The position numbers and the translations under genes are program-made. A DNA stretch of 64,000 nucleotides from Glandiceps talaboti (Eukaryota; Hemichordata; Enteropneusta; Spengelidae), in assembly GCF_964340395.1 (NCBI RefSeq), contig NC_135554.1, forward strand, positions 13,058,251-13,122,250, written 5' to 3'. The notes under the pieces were generated by a model. The model saw only the letters and a program-made list of their open reading frames with translations, was not told the origin of the DNA and did not search any database. Of the stretch, positions 40,765-50,329 are shown piece by piece. Numbering within the stretch: the first letter of the stretch is position 1; each line of letters begins with the position of its first letter.

Positions 40765-40905
40765 GATGCTATGCTATGCTATGATATGATATGATATGCT
40801 ATGCTATGTTCTGCTATACTATGCTATACTATGCTCTGCTCTGCTCTGCTCTGCTGTCCTGCCCTGTTCTTTTCTATACTATCTTATCCTATGTTATGCT
40901 ATGTG
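40765..40905 (+). repeat. (ATGCT)n pentanucleotide array, copy 2, diverging to CTGCT and TATCC-like units
   Basis: ATGCT and ATGAT units give way to CTGCT and then to TGTCC/TATCT-like units, all keeping a 5-bp period. It lies about 165 bp upstream of the GPCR exon 2 acceptor. Confidence 0.9.
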
Positions 40906-41067
40906 TTATAACTAACTGCGGGGGAATTCTCCACACTGTCATCATAAGGCCACATGAACCAACGTTGCCTTTAAATGTTGACAAGCGTGACATTTATCCA
41001 ACTACTAAATGTATAGTATTTGCAATATAACATTCACTTCATAAATCATTTTTTATCTTTATAACAG

Positions 41068-41191
41068 ATACTTTGTGATTGTTCACCCACTATTGGCCAA
41101 GTCTGTTGTTACACCTGGTCGAGCACGTAGAGTTATTATATCACTATGGTTACTTGCAATCCTGTATAGTTTCCCACCTCTCTATTTCAGG
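41068..41191 (+). CDS. Neuropeptide GPCR, coding exon 2 (aa 139-180: ICL2 and TM4)
   Basis: The exon follows the acceptor TTTATAACAG and supplies the third base of the split Arg codon, giving ERYFVIVHPL. That is the canonical (D/E)RY-xx-V-HPL start of ICL2. It continues through a basic ICL2 (PGRARR) into TM4 with the conserved Trp (W166) and a Pro pair at the TM4 end. The 124-bp length keeps the frame (416+124 = 180 codons). The donor is AGG|GTATGT, phase 0. Both splice sites and the motif continuity support the join across the 30-kb intron, although no transcript evidence is available here. Confidence 0.88.
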
Positions 41192-42487
41192 GTATGTTGA
41201 CTTCAACTTTTTCTTGTCAAATTACCAAGTAAATGATTATTCCGATAGAAGAAGTTTTATATTCTCCTTGTTAATAAAGTAGACTAACTCTCTCATAAAA
41301 CACTGAAAATATGATGATTGGGTGTTCTTTCATGTCAATCTAGATTTACCTTACAAAACATTTATCATGCTATGTACTGCTGTTTTTATTAACTTTTGAG
41401 CTGCTCAGAAACAATTTCTTTTTCCAAGGACTCTAAAATATATATATTACTTTAATTTCAAATATTAGTATGATATTACATGTTGGATTACATCGATTTC
41501 AAATACGAGCGATGCGACCTATATATGTTGTGAAACACCCGGGTGATAACATTAATCTTAAATTGACTCCGTTAGGTGATCAGTTTTGTAGTGATATTGT
41601 CAATCAATCAACATTCAAAATACTGACCTGGTTCGGAATACCATACACTGTAGCTATTACTGTTTTGGTATTTGAGTGTCATCTGTCCTAAGGCTTATAT
41701 ATTACTTTATTTAAAATTACCGACTGTAACAATTTCCACTTGATTGACGATAATGGCGTGATTTCCGTGGACAAAAAACGATTACTTGGTCATTATGATA
41801 AGAGATTGTAAGGATAATGGTCTACCATGCTAGCTTAGAGGTCAAATAAGATTTGGCCTGTTACTGCAATTTTACTTAAGTGGAAAGAATAAACTAGGTT
41901 GAATGACTTCAGATTGTGATTTTTTTGCTACTCATGAATACTCGCTGTCACGTCATTTTACGTCACATGAGAAATGTTGGTTTAGGTTAAATCATTAGTA
42001 GATTATGAATGACTTGAAGAAAGATAAGTAAACTCACTAGTATAATATGTTCAAGTATTATTGAATGAAAGTGAGGAACATTTTCCGCTATCATCGGCAT
42101 CACAGTACACATGCATAATATATATTTTTAAAAAGGCATTTAGAAGCGAATCTGCGTCCATTAAGAGTAATGGGTTGATTAATTACATACAAAAAAGGGC
42201 CTGCCAGCCAGAAGCGTGGTTTATTCGAATATTTGCTATAGCATTTGAATATTTGATCATGTTTTTTTTTGCTTTTAATTATACCACTTGTAAAATAAAA
42301 TAAGTCAAGTATACCTTTCAGATGTCCGACATTAAATGAAAAAAAATGCTTGGTAGAGTACAACTTAGGCAATTCAAAATTTGTATTTAGATGGTGGAAT
42401 GTATAATCATTAAAGATGTACACTAATAATATCAGTTTTTTATCGATTTTGATATATTTATACTGTCTATTTCTGTCTTGAACACAG
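41192..42487 (+). other. GPCR intron 2 (~1.3 kb, phase 0)
   Basis: Bounded by GTATGT and ...GAACACAG. It contains one notable same-strand ORF (next entry); the rest is AT-rich with no repeat I recognise. Confidence 0.85.
41470..41691 (+). other. Intronic ORF resembling a GPCR ECL2/TM5 segment (possible alternative or decayed exon)
   Basis: This 73-codon open frame sits between the TM4 exon and the ECL2/TM5 exon, on the gene strand. It encodes GDQFCSDIVNQ followed by a hydrophobic stretch with a central Pro (ILTWFGIPYTVAITVLVF) and then a stop. A Cys about ten residues before a Pro-containing hydrophobic helix is the layout of ECL2 plus TM5, as in exon 3. A possible acceptor (TTTCAAATATTAG) lies just before 41470. 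Splicing it in would truncate the receptor after TM5 unless a donor inside it is used. It could equally be a chance ORF. I see no clear residue-level similarity to exon 3. Confidence 0.25.
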
Positions 42488-42880
42488 ACACATAGGAAAT
42501 GGGCATTCGAGGGCATTCCTGTTTACTACACTTGCAATACAGAATGGCCAAATGCACATTTGGGTAAAGCCTACTCCCTCTACCTGTTACTTGGGATGTA
42601 CATGATACCTCTGTTTATCATGACGTTTTGTTACTCTCGTATAATATACGAATTGTGGATAAGCACCAAAAGATGTAGACAAATGCAGATCATACAAAGG
42701 CGAACCTACCAAAGCAGTCCAATGCCATCTCGATGTAACAGTCAAGCAAATGGAATCGACGTGCCTGTCAATGTTACCGTCAATGGCATGGCAGAAACAG
42801 ATGAATCGACCGCAGAGATGGAATATGAAGATCCCCAGTATACGAAAAAGAAAGTTGACATTGACCAGGGTCGGAAGCAG
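42488..42880 (+). CDS. Neuropeptide GPCR, coding exon 3 (aa 181-311: ECL2, TM5, ICL3)
   Basis: The acceptor is AACACAG before ACA CAT AGG (phase 0) and the donor is CAG|GTAAAT (phase 0); 131 codons. It encodes ECL2 with the expected disulfide partner (VYYTCNTEW, C196), TM5 with its conserved Pro (P221), and FCYSRIIYELW at the cytoplasmic end. That last motif most resembles the YSKIGYELW region of QRFP receptors. A long ICL3 of about 75 residues follows; it is Ser/Thr- and acid-rich and carries a basic RRT patch near its start. The open frame runs on past the donor for only a few codons into a GTT/GAT microsatellite. Confidence 0.88.
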
Positions 42881-42899
42881 GTAAATAAAGGTTGCTGTT

Positions 42900-42976
42900 A
42901 TTATTGTTGATGTTGTTTTTGTTGTTGTTATTGTTATTGTTGTTGTTGCTGTTGTTGTTGTTGTTGTTGTTGTTTC

Positions 42977-43020
<44 letters not shown>

Positions 43021-43094
43021 CTGTTGCTGCTGCTGCTGCTCTTGTTGTTGTTGTTGTTGTTGTTGTTGTTGGCTGTTGTTGTTGTTGTTTTGGT
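42900..43094 (+). repeat. GTT/GAT/GCT trinucleotide array after the exon 3 donor
   Basis: TTG-rich, then about 15 GAT units (42977-43020), GCT units and TTG again. Long poly-Leu, poly-Met, poly-Gln and poly-His frames on both strands are artefacts. Confidence 0.95.
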
Positions 43095-43963
43095 AGAGGA
43101 TAACGGATTGTTTTAAATACACACAGACCAAAAGATACCTTATTAAAATGTGGTATATGCATGAATCCAATCCACAGTTATGGCCAATTTGATGTCGAAT
43201 GTATATTTTGAACGACGTTCAGTTTTTGCAGGATGTAAAGCTCCTTGGTTCAATCTCAGATGTATACGGTAATATTGTATCATAAGGGGAGACATTTGGA
43301 TTAGAAATGACCAAATTCTTGTTGATGTGCCACACAACTATTGTTCTTACCGATCACTTTAATCCTAATTCGACATGGTCGTTTAAGCCACATTTTTAGT
43401 ACATTACAACAATCAAATTAAGGTATAATTCTTTAAACTTGGACGTCTAACAAAGTTAAATATATTTTAAGGTACAATAATGTATTGCTAACTATTTATG
43501 TTTACGTTAGTATTCACAATCGCCTTGTATTTTCATTAATTATATTAATGCTAATTGCATGAACTGAGGTCAAGTGATAAATGAAACAGTATCAAACAAG
43601 ACGTACATAATGATAAACCATTTTCTGGTTATTTTTCTCACTGTCGATGAGGTTTTCAGATTCTATGAAAGGCTAATAAGTCATTACATAAAGGGTATGG
43701 GCTTAATTTATTTCCTACATTCTGTCCATGTTTTGAGAATAATGAATTATTATTACACATGTACCAGAGATTTCTTGCATTGGTGCGTGCGTTTACTAAT
43801 GGTATTTCCACAGCAGTACACCCGGGGCAATACAGAAAACATTATTGCATACCTATGCAAATAATATGCAAATGAGACGCGATCGTCTGCTGCACTTGAA
43901 ATCGCGTTATCGCGCTGCATGACTTTTATGTTCCTGTTTCATATAAACATGTGTAGTAATAAA

Positions 43964-44150
43964 AGAACCCCATGCCACACGAGTTCCAGTATGTGGGTAC
44001 TCGGGGGTATTTGCACGAGTGGCTTGCAGTGTTTTCTGCTACACTTTCACAAGTTACGCTCATGAAAGTACGGTCGCAGAGAACACTGCAAGCACTTCTA
44101 CAAATACCCCGAGCACGCCACACTTGCAATCATGTGTCATTGGGGGTTCT
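43964..44150. repeat. 187-nt foldback (long imperfect hairpin) in GPCR intron 3
   Basis: The arms AGAACCCC...CTCGGGGGTATTTG...GGCTTGCAGTGTT and AACACTGCAAGC...CAAATACCCCGAG...GGGGGTTCT pair along almost their whole length. The central CTTTCA/TGAAAG also pairs, so the loop is small. It could be a foldback MITE or a hairpin-RNA precursor. Confidence 0.75.
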
Positions 44151-44204
44151 GTCATATTATTTTCACAATTTCAAGATAGTCTAACATTAATGTAGTGCAC
44201 TAAC

Positions 44205-44502
44205 GCTGCACTAGCTGTTTAAAAGATGTTTACTCGTTACATCGTACACTGTGAATAGTACTACATCACCTAAGGGTAAAGTATTTCACGTAGATCAAAC
44301 CAAATAATTGATTTTAGGGCCCGCAACCAAAAATCAGCGCCCTCAACGGCCATCACGTTTTCAAACTATTCATGTACTTATGGATAATATCAACCACTGA
44401 TTAGCATGTGCAGTGTCTAAATATTTGTGTTTTAACAGTTTTAGTGAATATATTGTGGTACGTTGTCTAGTCGACAAATGATACGTTACAATTAGTACAG
44501 AT
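44205..44502 (-). mobile_element. Repeat family A copy in GPCR intron 3
   Basis: On the minus strand it runs from AATCTGTACTAATTGTAAC near 44502 through ATATTCACTAAAACTG, ACATGCTAATCAG, ATTATCCATAAG and CTGATTTTTGG to AACAGCTAGTGCAGC at 44205. The order is that of the other family A copies. Flanking TTAA is degraded. Confidence 0.6.
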
Positions 44503-44555
44503 TCAAAACTGAGCTTCGGCTAAAGATTTAAACTGTGCCACTACACTACCTACAC
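44500..44555 (-). mobile_element. tRNA-like (SINE head-like) segment, second copy
   Basis: On the minus strand GTAGGTAGTGTAGTGGCAC and then GAAGCTCAGTTTTGAATCTG align with the segment at 25599-25655 with substitutions. The A-box-like part is the better preserved of the two copies; the B-box-like part is weaker. Confidence 0.4.
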
Positions 44556-44814
44556 ATAATATTGATCACTAACTAACAGAAACAGTATCGTTTTATAAAA
44601 TAAGTAAGTGACAATTTTAGTGTATATATATATTTGGTTATTTGATGACAAAATGTCCCAGTTGCATCTAACTTCAACTACTATATAGTTAATAATGTGG
44701 CGTCGGAAAGATCAGCTGTTGTTTCCAAATGCTTTGGGGAACAAAGTACAAATGTACTAATACTGACATACTAATATAAGCCTGTATGAACCACATAGTT
44801 GACGCCAGACATTT

Positions 44815-45215
44815 AAAACTCTAGAATGTTGCCTTGGTCGACAAAAATAATACTAACGCTAAATACATATCATCGTCTGGTTCGAAAACATTTTAACACT
44901 GACTCGGCCTACATTTTCTATATGCTCGAGCAATCATTACCTTAGCAGATTTTTATTCCATTACTGTCAGTGTAACTACGTAATCTTGCTATATTACAAG
45001 CAACAATGCCATTGGAAAAAATCATTTACAATAATAATCTAACGGTAGACGCTCAAATAAAATGTAGCAATTTCACAAAGATTATTTGTACAGCTTGATA
45101 ATGAATGTGGCAAAGTTGCCAGTAATGATGTTTTGAGTCAGACGACGGAATGTTGCATTATTAAAGGATTCTGCCTAGCCAGACGATGAAAAGTAGCAAT
45201 TTGTATAGTACACGT
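44815..45215. repeat. Same ~55-bp repeat family, mixed orientation, before GPCR exon 4
   Basis: Direct copies at 44825-44930 (TTGCC-TTGGTCGACAAAAATAATACTAAC, ATCATCGTCTGGTTCG) and inverted copies near 45055, 45132 and 45181 (CAGACGATGAAAAGTAGCAATTT). The last inverted copy lies about 125 bp upstream of the exon 4 acceptor. Confidence 0.5.
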
Positions 45216-45329
45216 TTGCTTCCGACGGGGTTCTGTTTTACATTTACTTGTATCAATTGTAGCTTGACCAATTTGATCACCACATACTCAATTCTATACC
45301 TAAAACTTTCCAATCTGTTCTCTCTCCAG

Positions 45330-45839
45330 GTAATCATTATGTTAGCTGTTGCTGTCACCTTGTTTATGGTCTGTTGGGGTCCTGTGCTTTGGCTCGTCGT
45401 TCTTATTGAGTTTGGTCACGTCTCCAAGTACAGTCCGATCAAAACCTACCTGGCTATCGCATTCAATCTGCTCTCCTACCTCAACAGTTGCATGAATCCG
45501 ATCTGTTATGCGTTCATCTCACGTACCTTCAGGGAGTGTTTTTATTGGGCTTTATCATCGGGTTGCCAGGGAACAGGACCGGGTGGCATGGCAACCAGTA
45601 CCTACGTTACCAAGAGTGCCGTCACGTCGTTATATTTGCAAAGATTAAAAAACTCCGACTACACGGTTACTCCTGACGCGAGTCCAATGCTTCAAAGACG
45701 GGAATCACCGAATCCCAGCCCGTACCTGGGTGGACGCCCCATGCACGGTCGCAATGAAATAAGACCTTTAGGATCGCAGAGCCCAGCAAGCTCTAGACGA
45801 TCCCCAAATCCTAGTCCATTTCTTGGACGACGCGAGTGA
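45330..45839 (+). CDS. Neuropeptide GPCR, coding exon 4 (aa 312-480: TM6, TM7, C-tail)
   Basis: A pyrimidine-rich acceptor (TTCTCTCTCCAG) precedes GTA ATC ATT. The exon encodes TM6 with CWGP (326-329), an acidic ECL3 (IEFGHVSKYS), TM7 with LNSCMNPICY (NPxxY, here with Cys at the usual hydrophobic position; 367-371) and an amphipathic helix 8 (FRECFYW). A tail of about 95 residues follows. Near its end a Ser-Pro motif occurs twice: RRESPNPSPYLGGR (434-447) and RRSPNPSPFLGRR (467-479). The stop is TGA at 45837-45839. TM6 and ECL3 again resemble QRFP receptors. Candidate phosphorylation sites in the repeated SPNPSP motif are inference. Confidence 0.9.
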   Translation, partial: VIIMLAVAVTLFMVCWGPVLWLVVLIEFGHVSKYSPIKTYLAIAFNLLSYLNSCMNPICYAFISRTFRECFYWALSSGCQGTGPGGMATSTYVTKSAVTSLYLQRLKNSDYTVTPDASPMLQRRESPNPSPYLGGRPMHGRNEIRPLGSQSPASSRRSPNPSPFLGRRE

Positions 45840-45961
45840 GCATGAACCCATTTATAAATAACAAACGCATGGCCTAATATATCGGCTTAAATTGTGCTGT
45901 GCGAAACGTTGAACTTGGAAAAGGAATTGTTGACTCCATATATTGAGGCAACATATTGGAA

Positions 45962-45962
<1 letters not shown>

Positions 45963-46038
<76 letters not shown>

Positions 46039-46054
46039 GGGTTATTCGTTACGT

Positions 46055-46087
<33 letters not shown>
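45963..46087. repeat. (AT)n and (CA)n/(TA)n in the GPCR 3' region
   Basis: (AT)n at 45963-46034, (CA)n at 46056-46070 and (TA)n to 46087, starting about 125 bp after the GPCR stop. Confidence 0.95.
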
Positions 46088-46089
46088 GT

Positions 46090-48800
46090 AAGGACATAAA
46101 CTAAAGCGTAACGTCGAAAGGTAACCTGGACAATGTGTAATTAAAGGTTTCGAACACAATGCAGCTAGAAAATTATAATATTACCTGACAGTTCGTCATG
46201 TTCGTTAGATACTCTTACTAGATTTACAAAATCTACTCAATCTACATGTACTATACAAACGTTATTTAAATTGTAAAATTGTATTTATAATTACTTGGTG
46301 TGTTTTTTTATTATTTGAGATTACATCTTTTCAGAACAGCTCTATCCCCCCTGTGCAACAACAAAATAATTTATTAACCACCGAATTTATAGTTACGTTA
46401 CACATTTTGCGTGTCCGATTTATTATGTTTTCATCGCCGTATGTCAACATGTGATATGTATTGAATATTATGTATGAGATTAAATAAATGTCAAAAAATC
46501 ATATCACATTCTGGTAAGGATTGTGTTGCAGGTCTTCATATGGACTAGTGGTCGCTGGTCGCTTATTCTATTTACGAAGTCCGGTATAGTTTAGCGCGGA
46601 AACTGATATTGACGCATACTTCGATGAATAATACGTTGATAAAAGGTCACATCTGACTAGTTACATTCCGTTCATGGATAATAGCTATTCTAGTCAGTGG
46701 TTTGTCTTGTCCTGATGAACTGTGCAGAAGCAAACGTGCATACACTTGTCGTACGCATACATGAAGTGCGCCCCCGCATGGTAGCATATTTTGGGGGAAA
46801 TCTGCGCTTGGTTTTTTATTTTGCTGGAAACATGCATATGTTCACATGTTGTGGTTATTGTATCAATGTCCATTCTAACAAAACAGGTAATATTGGTGAA
46901 AGGGGTATTTTTTTATTTCCTCACAGCGAAACTTCAAATAATAACAGATTTGCTCAATATACCACTGCCATTAAAATGAACTATCAATATTAATTAGTAT
47001 TGTTGCCAGACTTTGTGACATGCATTAGTCTAGTATCTGGTAAGGCCGGCGTACATAAGCGACTCGAGCGTCGAAGCTGCGAGAAGAAATAAGTGCCTTG
47101 TCACAAACGAACTCGCGATCATTTCTCATGGTTTTACCACTCGGGCGCACTTCGTGCACCTTGCAGAAATAGACATATCACGGCGTATGTGACTAATTAA
47201 AAAGCCGAAGTTTCAATCCCTGTCTCGAAATAGTGTCATCTTCTCAATGGAGCAATGCGGCATTGAAGAGCATTTTTAACTTTCCGTTAGCAAAATAAAT
47301 ATCATCATATTGGACCAGGTTTGGGTTGTGCAGTTTTGATTTCCCCTTTTTTTAATAACTTGCATATTTTGTTTATATGGATATAACTCCAGGAAATAAA
47401 ATTAAAATTGATATCTGGAGAGTCATTGCATGTTTTCCATATCACATAATTAAGAAATACCAATTGGAAATCTTGTCCACCCCTCTTTCAGTGATACACC
47501 TTAGCATTATATGGGTATTAACAGACGTGAATATTTATCAGATGCACACTGAATATTCATAACTATTTACCTACAGGAAATAAGATCTTAGGAGCAATCA
47601 TTGCAGAATTAACAACCACACGGACTATACACGTGAACAAAATGAAGAAAATCATTTTTTTACTATACTTTGCTATGTGATGAGTGTGCACGTTTGTAAA
47701 CTCTGTTTATCACAGTATCTATCGGTAACCATGGTAACTTTTCAACGAGAGGTTCATGGAAACGGTCAGATAGTTACAAATAGCTTGATTACTCAAAATG
47801 TGTCAATATGTCTTTATCACCAGTCTTCCAAATATAACTACAGGGGATTTTTTGCAAATGTCTTATTGCATAAATTAATGAAATTTGACACGTTGATTGA
47901 TATCCAAACTTAGTAGCTGGCTTTCAGAAACTATGCTGTTATTACTAATAAAATAGTATTTAATCTGCGAGACATTCTGATTAACACTATAAAAAAGAAT
48001 TTTGTTCTGCTGGTCTGGTTACATATCCATCTTCATTAATTGTTAATATGTAAGTGTCGTTTACATTGGCTTTAATAGTGAATTCATGAATACCTGATAT
48101 CGTGTGGTTGATGTTAAATCATGTCTCACGATATACAGTTTGTCTGTATTAGGCCTAAAAAAAAATAATTGTTTGATTCCGGATACCCGACCCCACCTAG
48201 TTTTTCACTTTTTTTACGTATTCGAAAAAAATAATAAAATCGCAAACTTGTTTGAAGTCTCGCGAGAAATATAATAGTGGATGCCGAAACGGACATCAAC
48301 TTAATATAACCTGTTCTGTACATCTGATAATAACACACAGGCTATTTGGAAAATAATAGAAAACATGAACTAGACACTCATACATGAAAAACAATAAAAT
48401 ACAATACAATAAAAAAAAATCTACCTACCCCACCTATTCAAAAATTGAGCGTAATCGGAACCACATTCATTTTTTATAAGGCCTTACATGCATCATTAGG
48501 TGGGGTTCATGTTCCATGCATATACACCTGCGTTTCTCCTTGAGTAAAGCAATCGATACACGTTGAGACAGTAAAGTCAAGGTTAACTGTGATTTCTACC
48601 AAACTATGACTGATCACATCTTATACTGTTAAACATATATCTATACCCTAGCCATGTTATACAACTGAGAATAGAAGTTGCCCTGATACAACATTTTGAT
48701 CCCTCTCACCGTGTACATGACGCCCCCATGAGGTGACGCGCACTATTAACTCATTGACTTCGTTTTAGAAGTATTCTCCTAAGATCACAACTCCCTCCCT
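46090..48800. other. Intergenic, no gene recognised
   Basis: AT-rich. A small CpG-rich patch at 47041-47195 contains GGGCGCACTTCG; its inverted partner GAAGTGCGCCC lies at 46763-46773. No ORF of coding character. Confidence 0.55.
46484..46489 (+). terminator. Possible GPCR polyadenylation signal
   Basis: AATAAA about 645 bp after the GPCR stop codon, with a T/G-rich stretch some 30-50 bp later (TTCTGGTAAGGATTGTGTTG). Other AATAAA hexamers exist in this AT-rich DNA. Confidence 0.25.
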
Positions 48801-48888
48801 TGCTGTCAAGCATTTAAGGCTTTGCACGGATTTCTAATCGTGCTGTGAGAATATCACACTAGAGAGACTAGAATACATACACTTGTCA

Positions 48889-49061
48889 GCTCCTGAACTT
48901 TGGAACTCTCTACCCCTGGACATTAAAACCTCTCCCAATGTTAACATTTTCAAAAGACGCTTGAAAACCCACATATTTCAGAGAGCTTGTTCATCTCCTT
49001 TCTAACTCTAAGCGCCACTGAACATTGTTTTCTTTGGATATTTGGCGCTATATAAATTTAT

Positions 49062-49062
<1 letters not shown>
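48889..49062 (+). pseudogene. LINE (CR1/L2-type) RT C-terminus and 3' UTR, 5'-truncated
   Basis: The frame at 48889-49005 reads APELWNSLPLDIKTSPNV then FKRRLKTHIF and stops. This is the standard C-terminal signature of CR1/L2-group LINE proteins. It is followed by AAGCGCCACTGAAC and GGCGCTATATAAATTTATT, the typical short 3' UTR end of such elements, then a (GATA)n array. The copy is truncated upstream, or merges with the duplicated segment 48805-48879, which may itself be older LINE sequence. Confidence 0.75.
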
Positions 49063-49104
<42 letters not shown>

Positions 49105-49105
49105 G
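49062..49105 (+). repeat. (GATA)n tail after the LINE 3' end
   Basis: About 11 GATA units directly after GGCGCTATATAAATTTATTA. Confidence 0.95.
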
Positions 49106-49432
49106 TAGATAAAAATTCCTTATTGAATGGCACAGCCATGCTAAGGGCGCTCATGAAAGACCCACGAAAATACACGTTAATGAAAAACATATGACCATAT
49201 CCTATTACCGGTAGTATCATGTGTCTTTCAGTTAAATTTAATATCAAATTATTTACGACCTTGTCAAATGAAGTAGGTCGAACGTTTAATGATAGGGGTT
49301 GCTAGCTATCTACAATAAGGTCAACAACTACTGACTACCTATACTTTTATCTCTGTAATGGTCGACTTACATTTGTATCATCTTTACATTTGACAAGTAT
49401 TCGAGCTGTTATCATCCCGAACTACACAGCAG

Positions 49433-49451
49433 CTCTCTCTCCTCCCTCCCT

Positions 49452-49525
<74 letters not shown>
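49433..49525. repeat. C-rich then (CT)n microsatellite
   Basis: CTCTCTCCTCCCTCCCTCCC and C8, then (CT)n. Confidence 0.95.
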
Positions 49526-49528
<3 letters not shown>

Positions 49529-49745
49529 CGTTTTGCAGAAACCTTGATCACTTTTATGACTCTAGTTAGATTGACTGTATGGCCTTTAAAGTCATAATGC
49601 CTTATATGCCTTTATAATGCCTTTGCACTTATTTTCATGTTGATTATCCAACTCATTTGCCAGATCACTTTATGATTTCTGTGGCTTTTAGGCTACCACA
49701 TACTCAGAATAATCAATGTACATAATATATGTAGTTGTAATCTGA

Positions 49746-50070
49746 ATGAATCACACGAATATTTTTTTGTGGACAGATCCTAACCATTTTGTCAAGGGTT
49801 TAAATGATCCAGTAGTCAAATGTAACCTCTATAATTTAGTCAGTAAGAATTATGAATCTGATATGACTGGTATTAATTCATTAGTTAGTGAATTTATTTA
49901 TACGCTTCACCCTGCTTGTAAACATCTCAGAAAGAAATCACGGAATAATAAGAGGGAAACTAGTAAGCATTGATATAATAACAGTTCCTGCTATCTTTCG
50001 AAGAAAGAGATCATTAGGACTGGAGAATTACTGCATAAATCTACAAATGATCTAGTTTTATGGGGGACAC
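49746..50070 (+). pseudogene. LINE ORF fragment upstream of the reverse transcriptase domain
   Basis: A 75-codon frame at 49746-49973 reads WTDPNHFVKGLNDPVVKCN then MTGINSLVSEFIYTLHPACK. It has the pattern of the linker between endonuclease and reverse transcriptase in LINEs, with an INxxVxxF helix and a basic KKSRNNKR end. It lies in the same orientation and just upstream of a recognisable RT fragment, with a short inverted-repeat element between them. The call is by context and pattern, not by alignment. Confidence 0.5.
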
Positions 50071-50082
50071 ACACAAAGCAAT

Positions 50083-50314
50083 AGGGAACTTGCAATCCAG
50101 ACTTAGCATGCTCAAACGCAAATGACTATGGGATTATCTGTGGTTATCGTAATACCTAATCTGGAGCTACTCCCACAATTGTCAGGGTAATTATGAATTG
50201 ATTATTTGTGGTTACAAACAATGTATCAACATTGTTTACAATACTAATTGATTAGTATTTATTATCACATTTCCCATGCTGCAACATTCAACATGGCGGA
50301 TTTGCAAGTTCCCT
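50083..50314. mobile_element. Short inverted-repeat element (MITE-like) interrupting the LINE remnant
   Basis: The left end AGGGAACTTGCAATCC and the right end GGATTTGCAAGTTCCCT are near-perfect inverted repeats 232 bp apart, with no coding content between them. The element sits between the upstream ORF part and the RT part of the LINE remnant, so it appears to have inserted into the older copy. I could not define a clear target-site duplication. Confidence 0.65.
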
Positions 50315-50329
50315 GTTGCGCTACAGCAC

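Larger units (their letters stand above)
42881..45329 (+). other. GPCR intron 3 (~2.4 kb, phase 0)
   Basis: Bounded by GTAAAT and TCTCTCCAG. It holds a trinucleotide microsatellite directly after the donor, a 187-nt foldback, a minus-strand TTAA-type element copy with a tRNA-like segment next to it, and a cluster of the degenerate TACATTTTATCGTCTGG repeat in both orientations just before exon 4. Confidence 0.85.
48805..49315 (+). repeat. Duplicated segment, copy 1 (carries the LINE 3' end and GATA array)
   Basis: 48805-48879 (TGCTGTCAAGCATTTAAGGC onward) and 49110-49315 (AAAAATTCCTTATTGAATGG onward) closely match 56681-56752 and 56765-57030, in the same orientation and order. In this copy the two halves are separated by about 230 bp of LINE 3' end and (GATA)n; in the other copy they are nearly adjacent. 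Confidence 0.8.

Noticed and set aside
42587-43170. Long minus-strand frames with poly-Gln/His/Thr/Ser
   Set aside because: They are translations of the GTT/GAT/GCT microsatellite in GPCR intron 3 and overlap the receptor exon in antisense.
46750-47170. Inverted-terminus element from GAAGTGCGCCC/GGGCGCACTTC
   Set aside because: The 11-13-bp inverted match is isolated; no target duplication, no second copy, and the flanks do not support ends there.
47041-47195. CpG island promoter
   Set aside because: Too short and without any downstream coding exon.
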